Below the pieces are notes generated by a model. That model had not been told where the DNA came from. It saw only the letters and a program-made list of their open reading frames with translations, and made no database searches. 64,000 nt of DNA from JAIRMO01 sp046533115 (GTDB lineage Bacteria; Spirochaetota; Spirochaetia; Treponematales; Breznakiellaceae), in the NCBI RefSeq assembly GCF_046533115.1, contig NZ_JAJQRC010000001.1, positions 1 to 64,000 on the forward strand, read 5' to 3'. Within the stretch, counting starts at the first letter, position 1; each line of letters opens with the position of its first letter. Shown in pieces: positions 7,491 through 16,206 of the stretch. A program made the position numbers and the translations under genes.

Positions 7491-9644
7491 ATGAATTGGG
7501 AAAAAAGGGACATTCCTCCGGAATTGGTGAAAGACCTCGCCGCAAAATACGGCTGTGATCAGCTTACCGCCTCGATCCTGGCCAGGCGGGACATTATTCG
7601 GGGGGAGGAAATCCGGTATTTTCTTGAGGATGATCTCCGGTATCTGCGAAACCCCTTCGAACTCCCGGGCATGGAAGACGCGGTGGACCGGATCCTCGCC
7701 GCCAAGGAAGAGGGGGAGAAGGTCCTGGTCTTCGGCGATCGGGATGTGGACGGCATCACCAGTACCACCCTCCTGTGGGGGTTTCTTTCCCGCCTGGGGA
7801 TGGATGTAAGCTGGCGCCTGCCCCAGGGGGATGAACCCTATGGCCTTTCTATGACGGCCGTGGAAGAATTCGCCGCCGCCTACGGTACCCTGATTATCAC
7901 CGTGGACTGCGGCGTTTCCAATGCCGCCGAAGTGGCGCGGGCCCGGGAACTGGGGGTAGACGTGGTCATCACCGACCACCATAACCTCCGGGACGAGCTG
8001 CCCGATGCCCTGGCCATAGTTAATCCAAAACTGGCCGTTTCCCCGCCCTATCCTTTCCGGGACCTGGCCGGCTGTGGGGTCACCTATAAACTGGTTTGGG
8101 CCCTGCGGTTTGCCTTAAAAAGTGAGACCTACGGTCAATCCCTCTGTCTTCTCAATATCCGGCCTTCAAACGATGCCTATAGTATCGAGATTGCCAAGCT
8201 GCGGAACCTGGTGGTCATAGACCGGCTGGTGGAAACGGTGATACCCGGCATGGTGGGTATTACCGATACCCGGCTTCCCCGGTTTCTTGAGGGGCAGCAG
8301 ATCCTTACCTGGGATCTGCCTCTTCAGAAAAAGGCCCTGTTTAAAATTTTCGGCTCGGGGGTTGAGATACACATGCTTGAAATTGCCCCCGAGATCGGTA
8401 AAGAGATCCCCCAAACCCTGGGAAAGAGCCTCCTCAGGATCAAAGAACTTTCCCGGCTTGCCCGGTACTCCGACAAGCCCCAGGGAGAACTGGATGTATT
8501 CATCAATCTTTTTATCTCTTTTATTCAAAAACGGGAAAACCTCTTTACCGATGAAGACGGGGTGGATCTCCAGCTCGCAAGCCTGGGGACCGTGGCGGAT
8601 ATTATGCCCCTCAGGGATGAAAACCGTATCATCGTCCGCCAGGGCATTGAGGCCCTGCAGAGGACCCCCCGGCCGGCTTTGCAGTCCCTGTTCCTTAAGA
8701 TAGGACTGGCCGGACGACGGATGAGCGCCGGGGAACTTTCCTGGAAGCTCTGTCCCGTCATTAACGCCGCGGGACGTATGGGCGATCCCGGCAAGGCGGT
8801 GAGCCTCTTAACCCAGGAGGAGGCCGGGGAGCGGGACCGTCTGGCCGATGATCTTATCGCCCTGAACGAGGAACGGAAAACCCTGGGAAACGATACCTGG
8901 ACCAAGGAGGTGGAACCCCTGGCCGAGGAGAGTTTTAAGGATTTCGGGGGGACCCTGGTAATAGCCGCGGGGGAAAATATTCCCCGGGGGGTTACGGGGA
9001 TCATGGCCACCCGCTTGGTTTCCCGGTTTAAGGTACCCGCGGTGGTGGTGGCCCTGGGGGAAGAAATCGCCGCCGGATCTTGCCGTTCCGTCCAGGGTTA
9101 CGACCTCAGGCCCCTTTTGGAACAATGCGCGGACCTTTTTATCGATTGGGGCGGTCATGATTACGCGGCGGGGTTCAGTATCAAAAAATCGAATTGGGAA
9201 CCCCTGCGGGAACGGCTTAAGATCGTAGCCCGGACCATAGAACTTGGGGAAGGGGAGGATGAAGAAACCCTTACCATCGATGCGGAACTGCCCCATGCCT
9301 ACCTTGCCCCGGATATTCTTATCCCCTTACTGGACCGTTTTGAACCCTACGGAGAGGGGAATAAGCCCCTGAGTTTTTTGGCCCGGGGGCTTAGGATAAG
9401 TGATATCCTCCTCATGGGGAAACCCGAGCTAAAACATGTAAAACTCACCCTGGATGCGGGGAAATATAAATGGCCCGGGGTATATTGGCAGGCGGCTGAA
9501 AAAGTAAAAAAGGAATTTGACCAGGGCGATCAGGTAGATCTGGTTTTTGAGATTACCCGAAACTGGTTTAACCATACCGAAACCCCCCAGCTGGTGATCA
9601 TTGATTTAAAACGCTCCGAGGAGAGCGGCCGGAGGGCAACCTGA
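7491..9644 (+). CDS. recJ: Single-stranded-DNA-specific exonuclease RecJ
   Basis: 717 residues, longer than the usual 550-600. DHH-family motifs are in order: DRDVDGITS near 83, VDCG near 140, TDHHN near 160, and the DHHA1 motif GGHDYAAGF near 553. An OB-like C-terminal segment follows. RecJ degrades single strands 5' to 3' in recombination and mismatch repair, using Mn or Mg held by the Asp/His cluster. The extra length lies in an insert of about 170 residues after the DHH domain (about 215-385), which is helical and not obviously catalytic. It sits 54 bases behind recO, and the M23 gene follows after five bases. Confidence 0.95.
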   Translation: MNWEKRDIPPELVKDLAAKYGCDQLTASILARRDIIRGEEIRYFLEDDLRYLRNPFELPGMEDAVDRILAAKEEGEKVLVFGDRDVDGITSTTLLWGFLSRLGMDVSWRLPQGDEPYGLSMTAVEEFAAAYGTLIITVDCGVSNAAEVARARELGVDVVITDHHNLRDELPDALAIVNPKLAVSPPYPFRDLAGCGVTYKLVWALRFALKSETYGQSLCLLNIRPSNDAYSIEIAKLRNLVVIDRLVETVIPGMVGITDTRLPRFLEGQQILTWDLPLQKKALFKIFGSGVEIHMLEIAPEIGKEIPQTLGKSLLRIKELSRLARYSDKPQGELDVFINLFISFIQKRENLFTDEDGVDLQLASLGTVADIMPLRDENRIIVRQGIEALQRTPRPALQSLFLKIGLAGRRMSAGELSWKLCPVINAAGRMGDPGKAVSLLTQEEAGERDRLADDLIALNEERKTLGNDTWTKEVEPLAEESFKDFGGTLVIAAGENIPRGVTGIMATRLVSRFKVPAVVVALGEEIAAGSCRSVQGYDLRPLLEQCADLFIDWGGHDYAAGFSIKKSNWEPLRERLKIVARTIELGEGEDEETLTIDAELPHAYLAPDILIPLLDRFEPYGEGNKPLSFLARGLRISDILLMGKPELKHVKLTLDAGKYKWPGVYWQAAEKVKKEFDQGDQVDLVFEITRNWFNHTETPQLVIIDLKRSEESGRRAT

Positions 9645-9649
9645 GGGCT

Positions 9650-10633
9650 TTGATTTTTTTATCAGTGGAGGAAGCGGCGTATCACCATAAACGGTTTGGC
9701 CGGCGGATATTCCCCCTGGTTTTTGTCCTGATTTTATGCCTAAGCGCCGGCACGCTCCTCCATGCCCAAACCCGGCTTATCGCTCTGCCGGAAAATCCCC
9801 TGCCCGGGGAGCCGGTTACCCTGGGACTCGCCACCCGCCGGTCAGGCAGTTTCCGGGCGGTGTTGCTGAATTCCCGGGGACAGCGCTTGACCGGGGCGGT
9901 TTTTTTTGACCTGGCTTTGCAAGATAAAAATGGACAACCGGTTAAAGCGGCGCTCCTGGCGGTTCCCTCCACGGCCGCCGCCGGTTCCGCCCTGATCCGG
10001 GTGGAAGGGGATGGGGAAAGGATCGCCGAAATTCCCGTTACCATCGGCAGCAGGAAATTTGTCTTTGAAGAAATTGTCCTGGACCAGGAAAATACCGACC
10101 TACGGATCCTTTCGGACCCGAAGAAAACCGCGGAATCCGAAACCCTATGGGGGATCATCTCCCGAACCGGGACCGAGCTATTCGCCCCGGGGCCTTTTGT
10201 GCCCCCGGTAGCTTCCACCCGGAGGACCAGTTTTTTTGGGGATCGCCGGGTTTTCCGGTATGTGGACGGTTCCACCGAAACGTCGATCCATGCCGGGGTC
10301 GATTATGGGATTCCCCGGGGTACCCCGGTTACCGCCTGCGCCCCGGGCCGGGTTGTTTTGGCCCGTCCCCGGATAGTTACGGGGAATTCGGTGGTTATCG
10401 AACATCTCCCCGGGGTTTATTCCCTGTATTATCATCTGGATAAAATCAGCGTAGCCGAAGGGTCCATGGTAGACGCCCGGACCCCCCTGGGTGAATCGGG
10501 GTCTACCGGCCTTTCCACCGGACCCCACCTGCATTGGGAGATCCGGATAGCCGGGGAAAACGCCGATCCCGATGCCCTGATGGCCCGATCCGTCCTTGAC
10601 AAAGCGCTTATTTTAGGTAAACTCAATCAATAG
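9650..10633 (+). CDS. Secreted M23-family metallopeptidase (LytM-like)
   Basis: 327 residues from a TTG start preceded by GAGGG; the gene begins five bases after recJ. A long basic N-terminus runs into a hydrophobic segment (FPLVFVLILCLSAGTLLHA), a signal peptide with likely cleavage after HA near residue 39. The middle (40-200) looks like a beta-sandwich substrate or partner domain. The M23 domain carries the Zn ligands HxxxD (HAGVD near 213) and HLH (near 290). Such enzymes cut peptide crosslinks in peptidoglycan, or activate amidases if degenerate; here the metal ligands are complete. It probably acts in the periplasm on the cell wall. Confidence 0.88.
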   Translation: MIFLSVEEAAYHHKRFGRRIFPLVFVLILCLSAGTLLHAQTRLIALPENPLPGEPVTLGLATRRSGSFRAVLLNSRGQRLTGAVFFDLALQDKNGQPVKAALLAVPSTAAAGSALIRVEGDGERIAEIPVTIGSRKFVFEEIVLDQENTDLRILSDPKKTAESETLWGIISRTGTELFAPGPFVPPVASTRRTSFFGDRRVFRYVDGSTETSIHAGVDYGIPRGTPVTACAPGRVVLARPRIVTGNSVVIEHLPGVYSLYYHLDKISVAEGSMVDARTPLGESGSTGLSTGPHLHWEIRIAGENADPDALMARSVLDKALILGKLNQ

Positions 10634-10642
10634 ACTTGGTTT

Positions 10643-10689
10643 CAAAACTCCATCGGGGTTTAAACCCGGTTTTGGAGGTTTTATTTTGA
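10643..10689 (+). terminator. Probable intrinsic terminator after the M23 gene
   Basis: AAAACTCC pairs with GGAGGTTTT (one bulged G) around an inner GGGTTTAAACCC palindrome, followed by a TTTTATTTT run. It lies 10-55 bases after the M23 stop and before the separately expressed rpsU. The CAAAAC start links it to the intergenic palindrome family. Confidence 0.55.
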
Positions 10690-10715
10690 CCGTTGCAGGA
10701 AGGGAGGTGAGGTAA

Positions 10716-10919
10716 TTGGCGCATATCATCGTAGATGATAATGAGATGCTGGAAAAGGCTATCAAACGGTTTAAACGTATGGTAGAAAAGGAGGGTATCA
10801 TTCGGGAATTTAAAAAACGGGAATATTATGAAAAACCTTCCACTATCCTCAACCGGAAAAAGAAGGCTATTCAACGGAAGTTGCTTAAAAAATCCAGAAA
10901 AGGCAGAGCCGATTATTAA
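10716..10919 (+). CDS. rpsU: 30S ribosomal protein S21
   Basis: 67 residues, very basic, with the S21 pattern: IIVDDNEMLEKAIKRFKR at the start, a REYYEKPS segment, then KKKAIQRKLLKKSRKGRA. The start is TTG with a strong GGGAGGTG site about eight bases upstream. S21 binds near the 3' end of 16S rRNA on the small-subunit platform and helps initiation. It stands alone between a terminator-like hairpin and a run of three hairpins downstream. Confidence 0.95.
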   Translation: MAHIIVDDNEMLEKAIKRFKRMVEKEGIIREFKKREYYEKPSTILNRKKKAIQRKLLKKSRKGRADY

Positions 10920-10976
10920 TCAACAACCTCGCCGCAAGCGGACGAGGTATGTTGTTCTCGTAAGGTATTTGACTCA

Positions 10977-11021
10977 GGGTCCATACCCTGGTTCCGCCCC
11001 AAGGGGCCGGGGTATGGACCC
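10977..11021. repeat. Strong compound hairpin downstream of rpsU
   Basis: GGGTCCATACCC (10977-10988) pairs perfectly with GGGTATGGACCC (11010-11021), and the stem continues inward through a GCCCC-AA-GGGGC tip. There is no T-run. It sits between a weaker hairpin at about 10922-10957 and the family palindrome at 11040. It may end or stabilise rpsU mRNA, or block read-through into the convergent aminotransferase gene. Confidence 0.6.
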
Positions 11022-11039
11022 TTCGCAACGAATCAAGGC

Positions 11040-11069
11040 AGTTTCAAAACCCACCGGAGTTTTGAAACT
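11040..11069. repeat. Perfect CAAAAC/GTTTTG palindrome
   Basis: AGTTTCAAAAC (11040-11050) and GTTTTGAAACT (11059-11069) pair without mismatch around an ACCGG-containing loop. This is the clearest member of the intergenic palindrome family. It lies 30 bases beyond the end of the aminotransferase gene on the - strand. Confidence 0.7.
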
Positions 11070-11099
11070 GGCCCCGGTAGTAAAAAGCCCCCGATTTTT

Positions 11100-12485
11100 T
11101 CACAGAATTAACCCGAGTTTTGGGATCGACCTGGGCATGAGGTATTCTTGTGCCGATTCCGCCAGGGTTTTATAGATCCGCCTCCGTTTTTCATCGTCGT
11201 ATTCCAAAAGGGTAAAACGGAAGCCGGGTAAATCGCTGGCAAAACCGGAAAGGGGGACCACGCAGATCCCGGTGGATGCCAAAAGCCAATACACAAACCC
11301 CTTGTCGGGGGCCACCCCGGTGATTTTTTCTTTGATAAATTCCCCCAGGCTGGGGTCTGAAACCGGAAGATAACGGGTCTGCTCTTGTTTTTCGTCCCCC
11401 ATGGTAAGGGGATCAAACACCGCGGTGGCGTAGAGGGCGCCCCGGGGTTTTACCAGACTGATACCGGATATGCCGGTAAAAGCGGCGGCGGCTTCTTCCG
11501 CCCGCCCTTCAAACACGGCGGCCCGCCGGGTTAAGTGGTCGGCGTAGCGGGGATCCCCCATTATGGCGGGAATACAGAGCTGGGGAAGGCTGGTGGAACA
11601 AACCTCCAGGCGTTTGGCGTCCAGGAGGCTGCGGATATACAGGTCGAAGCGGTGATCCACTTTACGGTTATACACCTCCACCCAGCCGCAGCGGGCCCCC
11701 GGCCAGGGCACCTCCTTGGAGAGGGACCGCAGGGCAAGGCCGGGTACGTCGGCGATTATTTGGGAGAGGGCCGCGGTTTTAGCCCCTCCATATATGACGT
11801 TGGCATAGGTTTCGTCACAGATAATAAATAGGCCGTAGGTCCGGGCGATCCGGACAAACTCCCCCAGTACCTCCGTGGGGTATACCGCGCCGGTGGGATT
11901 ATCCGGATTGATAAGGAGGATCCCCGCAATGGAGTCGTTGTACTTTACCTTGAACTCCACATCCTCCAAGTCGGGCATCCAGTTCTTTTGGGGGTCCAGC
12001 CGGTAGGTAAGGTGTTCATACCCCGAATGGGCCGCTTCCGCGGAGGAAAGGGTAGAGTAGGCCGGGGAAGGTCCCAAAACCCGGGCTTCCCGGCGGAGGA
12101 ATCCGAAAACTTTGGCCACCGCATCCCCCAGGCCGTTAAAAAAAAGGATGTCCTCGGGGCTTATGGTTACCGGATTGGGATATTCCTCCCGGTCCTTTCC
12201 GGGGAGGGAAATTTTTTTCCGCCGGTTAACCCGGTCCGCAAGGAATTCCCGGGCTTCCCGGGCGCCCTCGGTTTCCGAATAGGCATAGGAATTGTCTTCC
12301 CCGGCCTTTTCCCTGACGATATCCTTGATCCACCCGGCGACGGGCTCTCCCTTTTTTACCGGGTCCCCGATGTTTTCCCAGATTATCGGAATATGCCACT
12401 TTTCCAGTTCCCGGGCAAAGGCCACGATTTCCCGAATTTCATATTTCAGCTTTCCGGCTCCCGGGTGTACGATGTTTCTTCTCAT
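11100..12485 (-). CDS. Class I/II PLP-dependent aminotransferase
   Basis: 461 residues from the ATG at 12485; an upstream start at 12524 would lie inside the promoter. Fold type I features are visible: a glycine-rich cofactor loop (FNGLGDAV), the Asn/Pro substrate loop NPDNPTGAVYP, the Asp/Tyr pair in ICDETYANVIY, and the Schiff-base Lys in SLSKEVPWPGARCGW. It transfers amino groups between an amino acid and a 2-oxo acid in the cytoplasm. The substrate cannot be read from sequence. It is longer than the 390-400 residues of typical AspC-type enzymes, partly from an insert near 310-340. It is divergent from accD, and both starts sit very close to their predicted transcription starts. Confidence 0.88.
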   Translation of the reverse strand: MRRNIVHPGAGKLKYEIREIVAFARELEKWHIPIIWENIGDPVKKGEPVAGWIKDIVREKAGEDNSYAYSETEGAREAREFLADRVNRRKKISLPGKDREEYPNPVTISPEDILFFNGLGDAVAKVFGFLRREARVLGPSPAYSTLSSAEAAHSGYEHLTYRLDPQKNWMPDLEDVEFKVKYNDSIAGILLINPDNPTGAVYPTEVLGEFVRIARTYGLFIICDETYANVIYGGAKTAALSQIIADVPGLALRSLSKEVPWPGARCGWVEVYNRKVDHRFDLYIRSLLDAKRLEVCSTSLPQLCIPAIMGDPRYADHLTRRAAVFEGRAEEAAAAFTGISGISLVKPRGALYATAVFDPLTMGDEKQEQTRYLPVSDPSLGEFIKEKITGVAPDKGFVYWLLASTGICVVPLSGFASDLPGFRFTLLEYDDEKRRRIYKTLAESAQEYLMPRSIPKLGLIL

Positions 12486-12495
12486 GATGGTTTTC

Positions 12496-12524
12496 TTTAT
12501 GATAGAAACCAGGGTTAATGTCAA
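12496..12524 (-). promoter_or_regulatory. Sigma70-type promoter for the aminotransferase gene
   Basis: On the - strand TTGACA (12524-12519), a 17-base spacer, and CATAAA (12501-12496). The expected transcription start, about seven bases on, is near 12489, only about four bases before the ATG at 12485. No ribosome-binding site fits in between. Confidence 0.5.
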
Positions 12525-12531
12525 CTACAGA

Positions 12532-12560
12532 TTGACCGGGGGCAGTTTATTAAGTATATT
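12532..12560 (+). promoter_or_regulatory. Sigma70-type promoter for accDA
   Basis: TTGACC (12532-12537), a 17-base spacer, and TATATT (12555-12560). Transcription would start near 12567, two bases before the accD ATG at 12569. The region before the ATG has no Shine-Dalgarno sequence. It lies beside the divergent aminotransferase promoter, so the two -35 boxes are eight bases apart. Confidence 0.55.
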
Positions 12561-12568
12561 CTGGACTC

Positions 12569-13381
12569 ATGGATAATAAACAAACCGAAACTTCAAAGGA
12601 CCTTACTTTTACTTGTCCCCATTGTCAGACGGTTATCGGCAGGGAAGATTTTGAGGGGCACTATAAAGTCTGCGGGGTCTGCAATTACCATTCCCGGCTT
12701 ACCTGGCAGGACCGGCTTAAGCTGACCGTGGATGAGGGCAGTTTTATTGAATTTGACCAAAACATGGATTCAAAAAACCCCATCGATTTTCCCGGTTATG
12801 TGGAGAAGATTGCCCAATTACAAAAAGAATGTGAAACCCGGGAGGCGGTGGTAACCGGTAAAGCCTCCATAGCGGGCCTGCCGGCGCTTATCGGCATCAT
12901 GGACAGCCGTTTTATGATGGCAAGCATGGGCAGCGTGGTGGGAGAAAAAATAACCCGCCTCTTTGAATACGCTACCGGAAACCGGCTCCCGGTGGTTCTA
13001 TTTACCGCCTCCGGAGGCGCCCGGATGCAGGAGGGGATCTTTTCCCTGATGCAGATGGCCAAGACCAGCGGGGCCGTGGCCCGGCACCACCAGGCGGGGG
13101 GGCTCTATATTACGGTACTGACCGATCCCACCACCGGCGGGGTCACCGCTTCCTTTGCCTCCCTGGGGGACATCATTATCGCCGAACCGGGGGTGCTGGT
13201 GGGTTTCGCGGGGAAACGGGTAATTCAGGATACCATCGGTCAGGTGTTACCGGAGAATTTTCAGTCCGCCGAATTCATCCATGAACACGGCTTTGCGGAT
13301 ATGATAGTCCCCCGCTCTGAACTGCGGGATGTTTTGTCCCGCTTGATCCGGCTGCATCGTTACCCCCGGGAGGCCTCCTGA
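12569..13381 (+). CDS. accD: Acetyl-CoA carboxylase carboxyltransferase, beta subunit
   Basis: 270 residues. An N-terminal zinc ribbon (CPHC near 16 and CGVC near 35) is followed by the crotonase-like carboxyltransferase fold, with conserved segments FTASGGARMQEG and DPTTGGVTASFA. With AccA it moves the carboxyl group from carboxybiotin to acetyl-CoA, giving malonyl-CoA for fatty-acid synthesis. The stop overlaps the accA start by one base (TGATG), so the subunits are probably made in equal amounts. The biotin carrier and biotin carboxylase genes are not in this window. The mRNA may be leaderless. Confidence 0.96.
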   Translation: MDNKQTETSKDLTFTCPHCQTVIGREDFEGHYKVCGVCNYHSRLTWQDRLKLTVDEGSFIEFDQNMDSKNPIDFPGYVEKIAQLQKECETREAVVTGKASIAGLPALIGIMDSRFMMASMGSVVGEKITRLFEYATGNRLPVVLFTASGGARMQEGIFSLMQMAKTSGAVARHHQAGGLYITVLTDPTTGGVTASFASLGDIIIAEPGVLVGFAGKRVIQDTIGQVLPENFQSAEFIHEHGFADMIVPRSELRDVLSRLIRLHRYPREAS

Positions 13382-14187
13382 TGCCGGCATTAACCGTCAC
13401 GGAGCGGCTGGAATTGCTCCGGAATATTGTACGCCGCCCTTCCATTAAAGATTATATGCCCCTTATTTTTAAGGATTTTATCGAATTCCACGGGGACCGG
13501 TACTTTGGAGACGATCCCGCTATAATGGGGGGAATTGCCCTGCTGGGGGATACCCCGGTAACGATCATCGCCCAGGTGAAAGGCCGGGATATTGAGGAAC
13601 TTAAAAAAACCAATTTTTCCATGCCCCATCCCGAAGGGTACCGCAAGGCCCTGCGGCTGGCCCGGCAGGCGGAAAAATTCCGGCGGCCGGTGATCTGTTT
13701 TGTGGATACCCCCGGGGCCTTTTGCGGGGTGGATGCGGAAGAACGGGGTCAGGGAGAGGCCATTGCCCGGAACCTTATGGAGTTTATGACCCTGAAAACA
13801 GCGGTCATTACGATAGTTCTGGGGGAAGGGGGCAGCGGCGGGGCCCTGGCCCTGGGGGTATGCGACGAGCTGGCCATGCTGGAAAACGCCCTCTATTCGG
13901 TCATATCCCCCCGGGGGTTTGCGTCGATCCTCTGGAAAGATGGAAGCCGGGAAAAGGAAGCTGCGGTCCTCTTGAAGATAAGCGCCGAGGACCTTTTGGG
14001 GTTTGGAATCTGCGATAAGATAATCGCCGAACCCGAAGGGGGCGCCCACCACGATATACCTCGGACGGCTGCCAATATTTCCGCCTATATCCATGAGGCG
14101 GTGCGGCGGCTTTCCGCGCTGGAGAGCCGGAGTCTACCGGACCGGCGTTACGCCAAGTTCCGTAAAATAGGGAGTTTTACGGAATAG
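13381..14187 (+). CDS. accA: Acetyl-CoA carboxylase carboxyltransferase, alpha subunit
   Basis: 268 residues, shorter than the E. coli protein (about 319) because the N-terminal helical extension is reduced. Conserved stretches include EFHGDRYFGDDPAIMGG, PVICFVDTPGAF and GEGGSGGALALGV, which form the carboxybiotin side of the active site and its oxyanion hole. It pairs with AccD, encoded just upstream and overlapping by one base. The acyl-CoA synthetase gene that follows is another fatty-acid function and may be co-transcribed. Confidence 0.96.
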   Translation: MPALTVTERLELLRNIVRRPSIKDYMPLIFKDFIEFHGDRYFGDDPAIMGGIALLGDTPVTIIAQVKGRDIEELKKTNFSMPHPEGYRKALRLARQAEKFRRPVICFVDTPGAFCGVDAEERGQGEAIARNLMEFMTLKTAVITIVLGEGGSGGALALGVCDELAMLENALYSVISPRGFASILWKDGSREKEAAVLLKISAEDLLGFGICDKIIAEPEGGAHHDIPRTAANISAYIHEAVRRLSALESRSLPDRRYAKFRKIGSFTE

Positions 14188-14257
14188 GCATCCGTCTTTG
14201 TCCGGGTCTTTAAAGGATTATCTCGACAAAGGTTTGATTTTTGTTTATCATAAATTT

Positions 14258-16003
14258 ATGTTGGAATTTAAAGATTATATTGCTGATTGGCCGGATATGC
14301 CCTATCCGAATTTTATCGCCTGGTTAGAGGGTATTGAAACAAAGTGGACAGATCATACCGCCATTTATTATCGTTCGGGGAAGCAACGGGAATTTACCAC
14401 CTGGACCTTTACCCGTCTTGCCCAAGAGGCCCGCAGAATAGGCCGGGGACTCCTGGCGGCGGGGCTTAAAAAAGGGGATCGGGTTGCCCTGTGGGCGGAA
14501 AACCGCCCGGAATGGATAGCGGTCTGGCTGGGAACCGCCATCACCGGTTGCATTATCGTCCCTATAGATTTTTTGGTTTCCGAAAATGAGTGTCTCAATA
14601 TTTTAAAAATTACCAAGGCCAAGGCCTTTTTCCATTCCCTGCGAAAACAGGAATTTGCCGAATCCTGTTCTTCCAAGGGTATATCCTTTGCCGCCGCGGT
14701 ATGCCTGAGCGAAGGGGGCAAGACCCCCTACGGATCCTTTGGGGCCGATGCCGTTTCCCAGGCCCTGCCCGGGGTGGAAGCCATCGGCGAACACGACCCG
14801 GTGTCCATTGTGTTTACCTCCGGTACCACCGGTTTTGCCAAGGGAGTTACCCTGCACCACCAGGGGATCATCGCCAATGCCAACGCGGCGGTCCGATCCC
14901 TGCGGGCCTATGACTGGGATGTGTTTATCAACGTATTACCCCTGCACCACACCTATCCCACCACCTGTTCCTTTGTCTCCCCCTTCTCGGTGGGGGCCGC
15001 CACCGTCATTGTGGAGAAACTGGTGGGTAAGGTGGTGATCGATGATATAGAGGACGTGGGGGGGACCTTCCTCATCGCCGTACCCCTCCTCTACGACAAG
15101 GTAAAAATCGCTATTGAGCAGGGTTTTATGAAACTCCCCGGTATCGTCCGCGCATTTTTAAACTGCCTGCGGGGGATAACCCTCTTCCTCTCCAAACGGG
15201 GTATGCCTGGTTTTGGCCGGGTGGTGCTCCGGGGCATCCGGAAAAAGACCCGTCTTGATTCGGTACGGATGATGGTGGGCGGGGGCGGTCCCCTCAACCC
15301 CAAAACCGCGGACTTCTTTGAATCCCTGGGATTCTGCGTGGTCCACGGCTATGGGATGAGTGAGAACAGCCCCCTGATCAGCGTGAATACCCCCTGGCAT
15401 AAAAACAACGTTTCTGTGGGGCTGCCGGTAAAATATACGGACGTAAAGATCATCGATGTCTCCGGGGAGGGGATCGGGGAGATTGCGGTCAAGTCCCCCT
15501 CCCTGATGTTGGGGTACTATGAGAACCCCGAAGCCACCCGGGAGGTATTTACCGACGACGGGTATCTTAAGACCGGAGACTTAGGCTACCGGGACGAGAA
15601 GGGGTTCATCTTCATCAACGGCCGTAAAAAGAACCTCATCGTCAGTTCCGGCGGTAAAAACATATACCCCGAAGAGATCGAGGCCCATTTTGAGGGCTCC
15701 CGGGTTATCGGCGAGATCCTCATTCTGGGCCGCAAGGAAGCTGAGTTTGGGGGGGAGCAGATCTTCGCCGTGGTGGTTCCCCATACCGAGGCCCTGGCCG
15801 AGGATTACCCCGGCAAAGAACTGGACGACGCCTTTATTCACGGCCTGGTAAAAAAGGAAATTGAGCAGGTAAACCGAACCCTGGTGGGGTACAAAAAAAT
15901 ATCCGACTTTGTGATACGCCGGGAAGAATTTGAAAAAAACGCCCAGAAAAAGATCAAGCGGTATTTGTACAAGGGTTATGAAAAGGCCCCGGGGAATAGT
16001 TAG
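14258..16003 (+). CDS. AMP-dependent acyl-CoA synthetase (long-chain fatty-acid ligase type)
   Basis: 581 residues from this ATG; an in-frame TTG at 14198 would add 20 residues, and no ribosome-binding site decides. ANL-superfamily motifs are clear: the P-loop-like FTSGTTGFAKGV, the A5 motif GYGMSENSPLIS, the A7 motif YLKTGDLGYRDEKGF, and a C-terminal Lys in KKIKRYLYKG. It adenylates a carboxylic acid and loads it on CoA, most likely a fatty acid judging by similarity to FadD-type and spirochaetal long-chain ligases. It follows accDA, so lipid precursor activation or recycling fits the context. Confidence 0.88.
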   Translation: MLEFKDYIADWPDMPYPNFIAWLEGIETKWTDHTAIYYRSGKQREFTTWTFTRLAQEARRIGRGLLAAGLKKGDRVALWAENRPEWIAVWLGTAITGCIIVPIDFLVSENECLNILKITKAKAFFHSLRKQEFAESCSSKGISFAAAVCLSEGGKTPYGSFGADAVSQALPGVEAIGEHDPVSIVFTSGTTGFAKGVTLHHQGIIANANAAVRSLRAYDWDVFINVLPLHHTYPTTCSFVSPFSVGAATVIVEKLVGKVVIDDIEDVGGTFLIAVPLLYDKVKIAIEQGFMKLPGIVRAFLNCLRGITLFLSKRGMPGFGRVVLRGIRKKTRLDSVRMMVGGGGPLNPKTADFFESLGFCVVHGYGMSENSPLISVNTPWHKNNVSVGLPVKYTDVKIIDVSGEGIGEIAVKSPSLMLGYYENPEATREVFTDDGYLKTGDLGYRDEKGFIFINGRKKNLIVSSGGKNIYPEEIEAHFEGSRVIGEILILGRKEAEFGGEQIFAVVVPHTEALAEDYPGKELDDAFIHGLVKKEIEQVNRTLVGYKKISDFVIRREEFEKNAQKKIKRYLYKGYEKAPGNS

Positions 16004-16206
16004 GATCGAGGAGTTAGGGAGTTAGAAGATTTGGGGTGAGGTGATTTTTCTTTGCGATCTCCAGGGCTGGGAGCCGGGTGAATTTCTCGTAACTTTATAT
16101 CTAACAAGGAATTATACAAACCATTTTCTAGTTAAAAGCGGATATGGATTTCAGGGTTAAATTTCAGAAGGCCAGTTACACAAAAAAAATATGCCAGGCT
16201 CAGGTT

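Noticed and set aside
16004..16206. Gap between the acyl-CoA synthetase and beta-helix genes, checked for a hidden gene or insertion element
   Set aside because: No frame over 30 codons with a start signal, no terminal repeats and no strong hairpin. I see nothing functional here.
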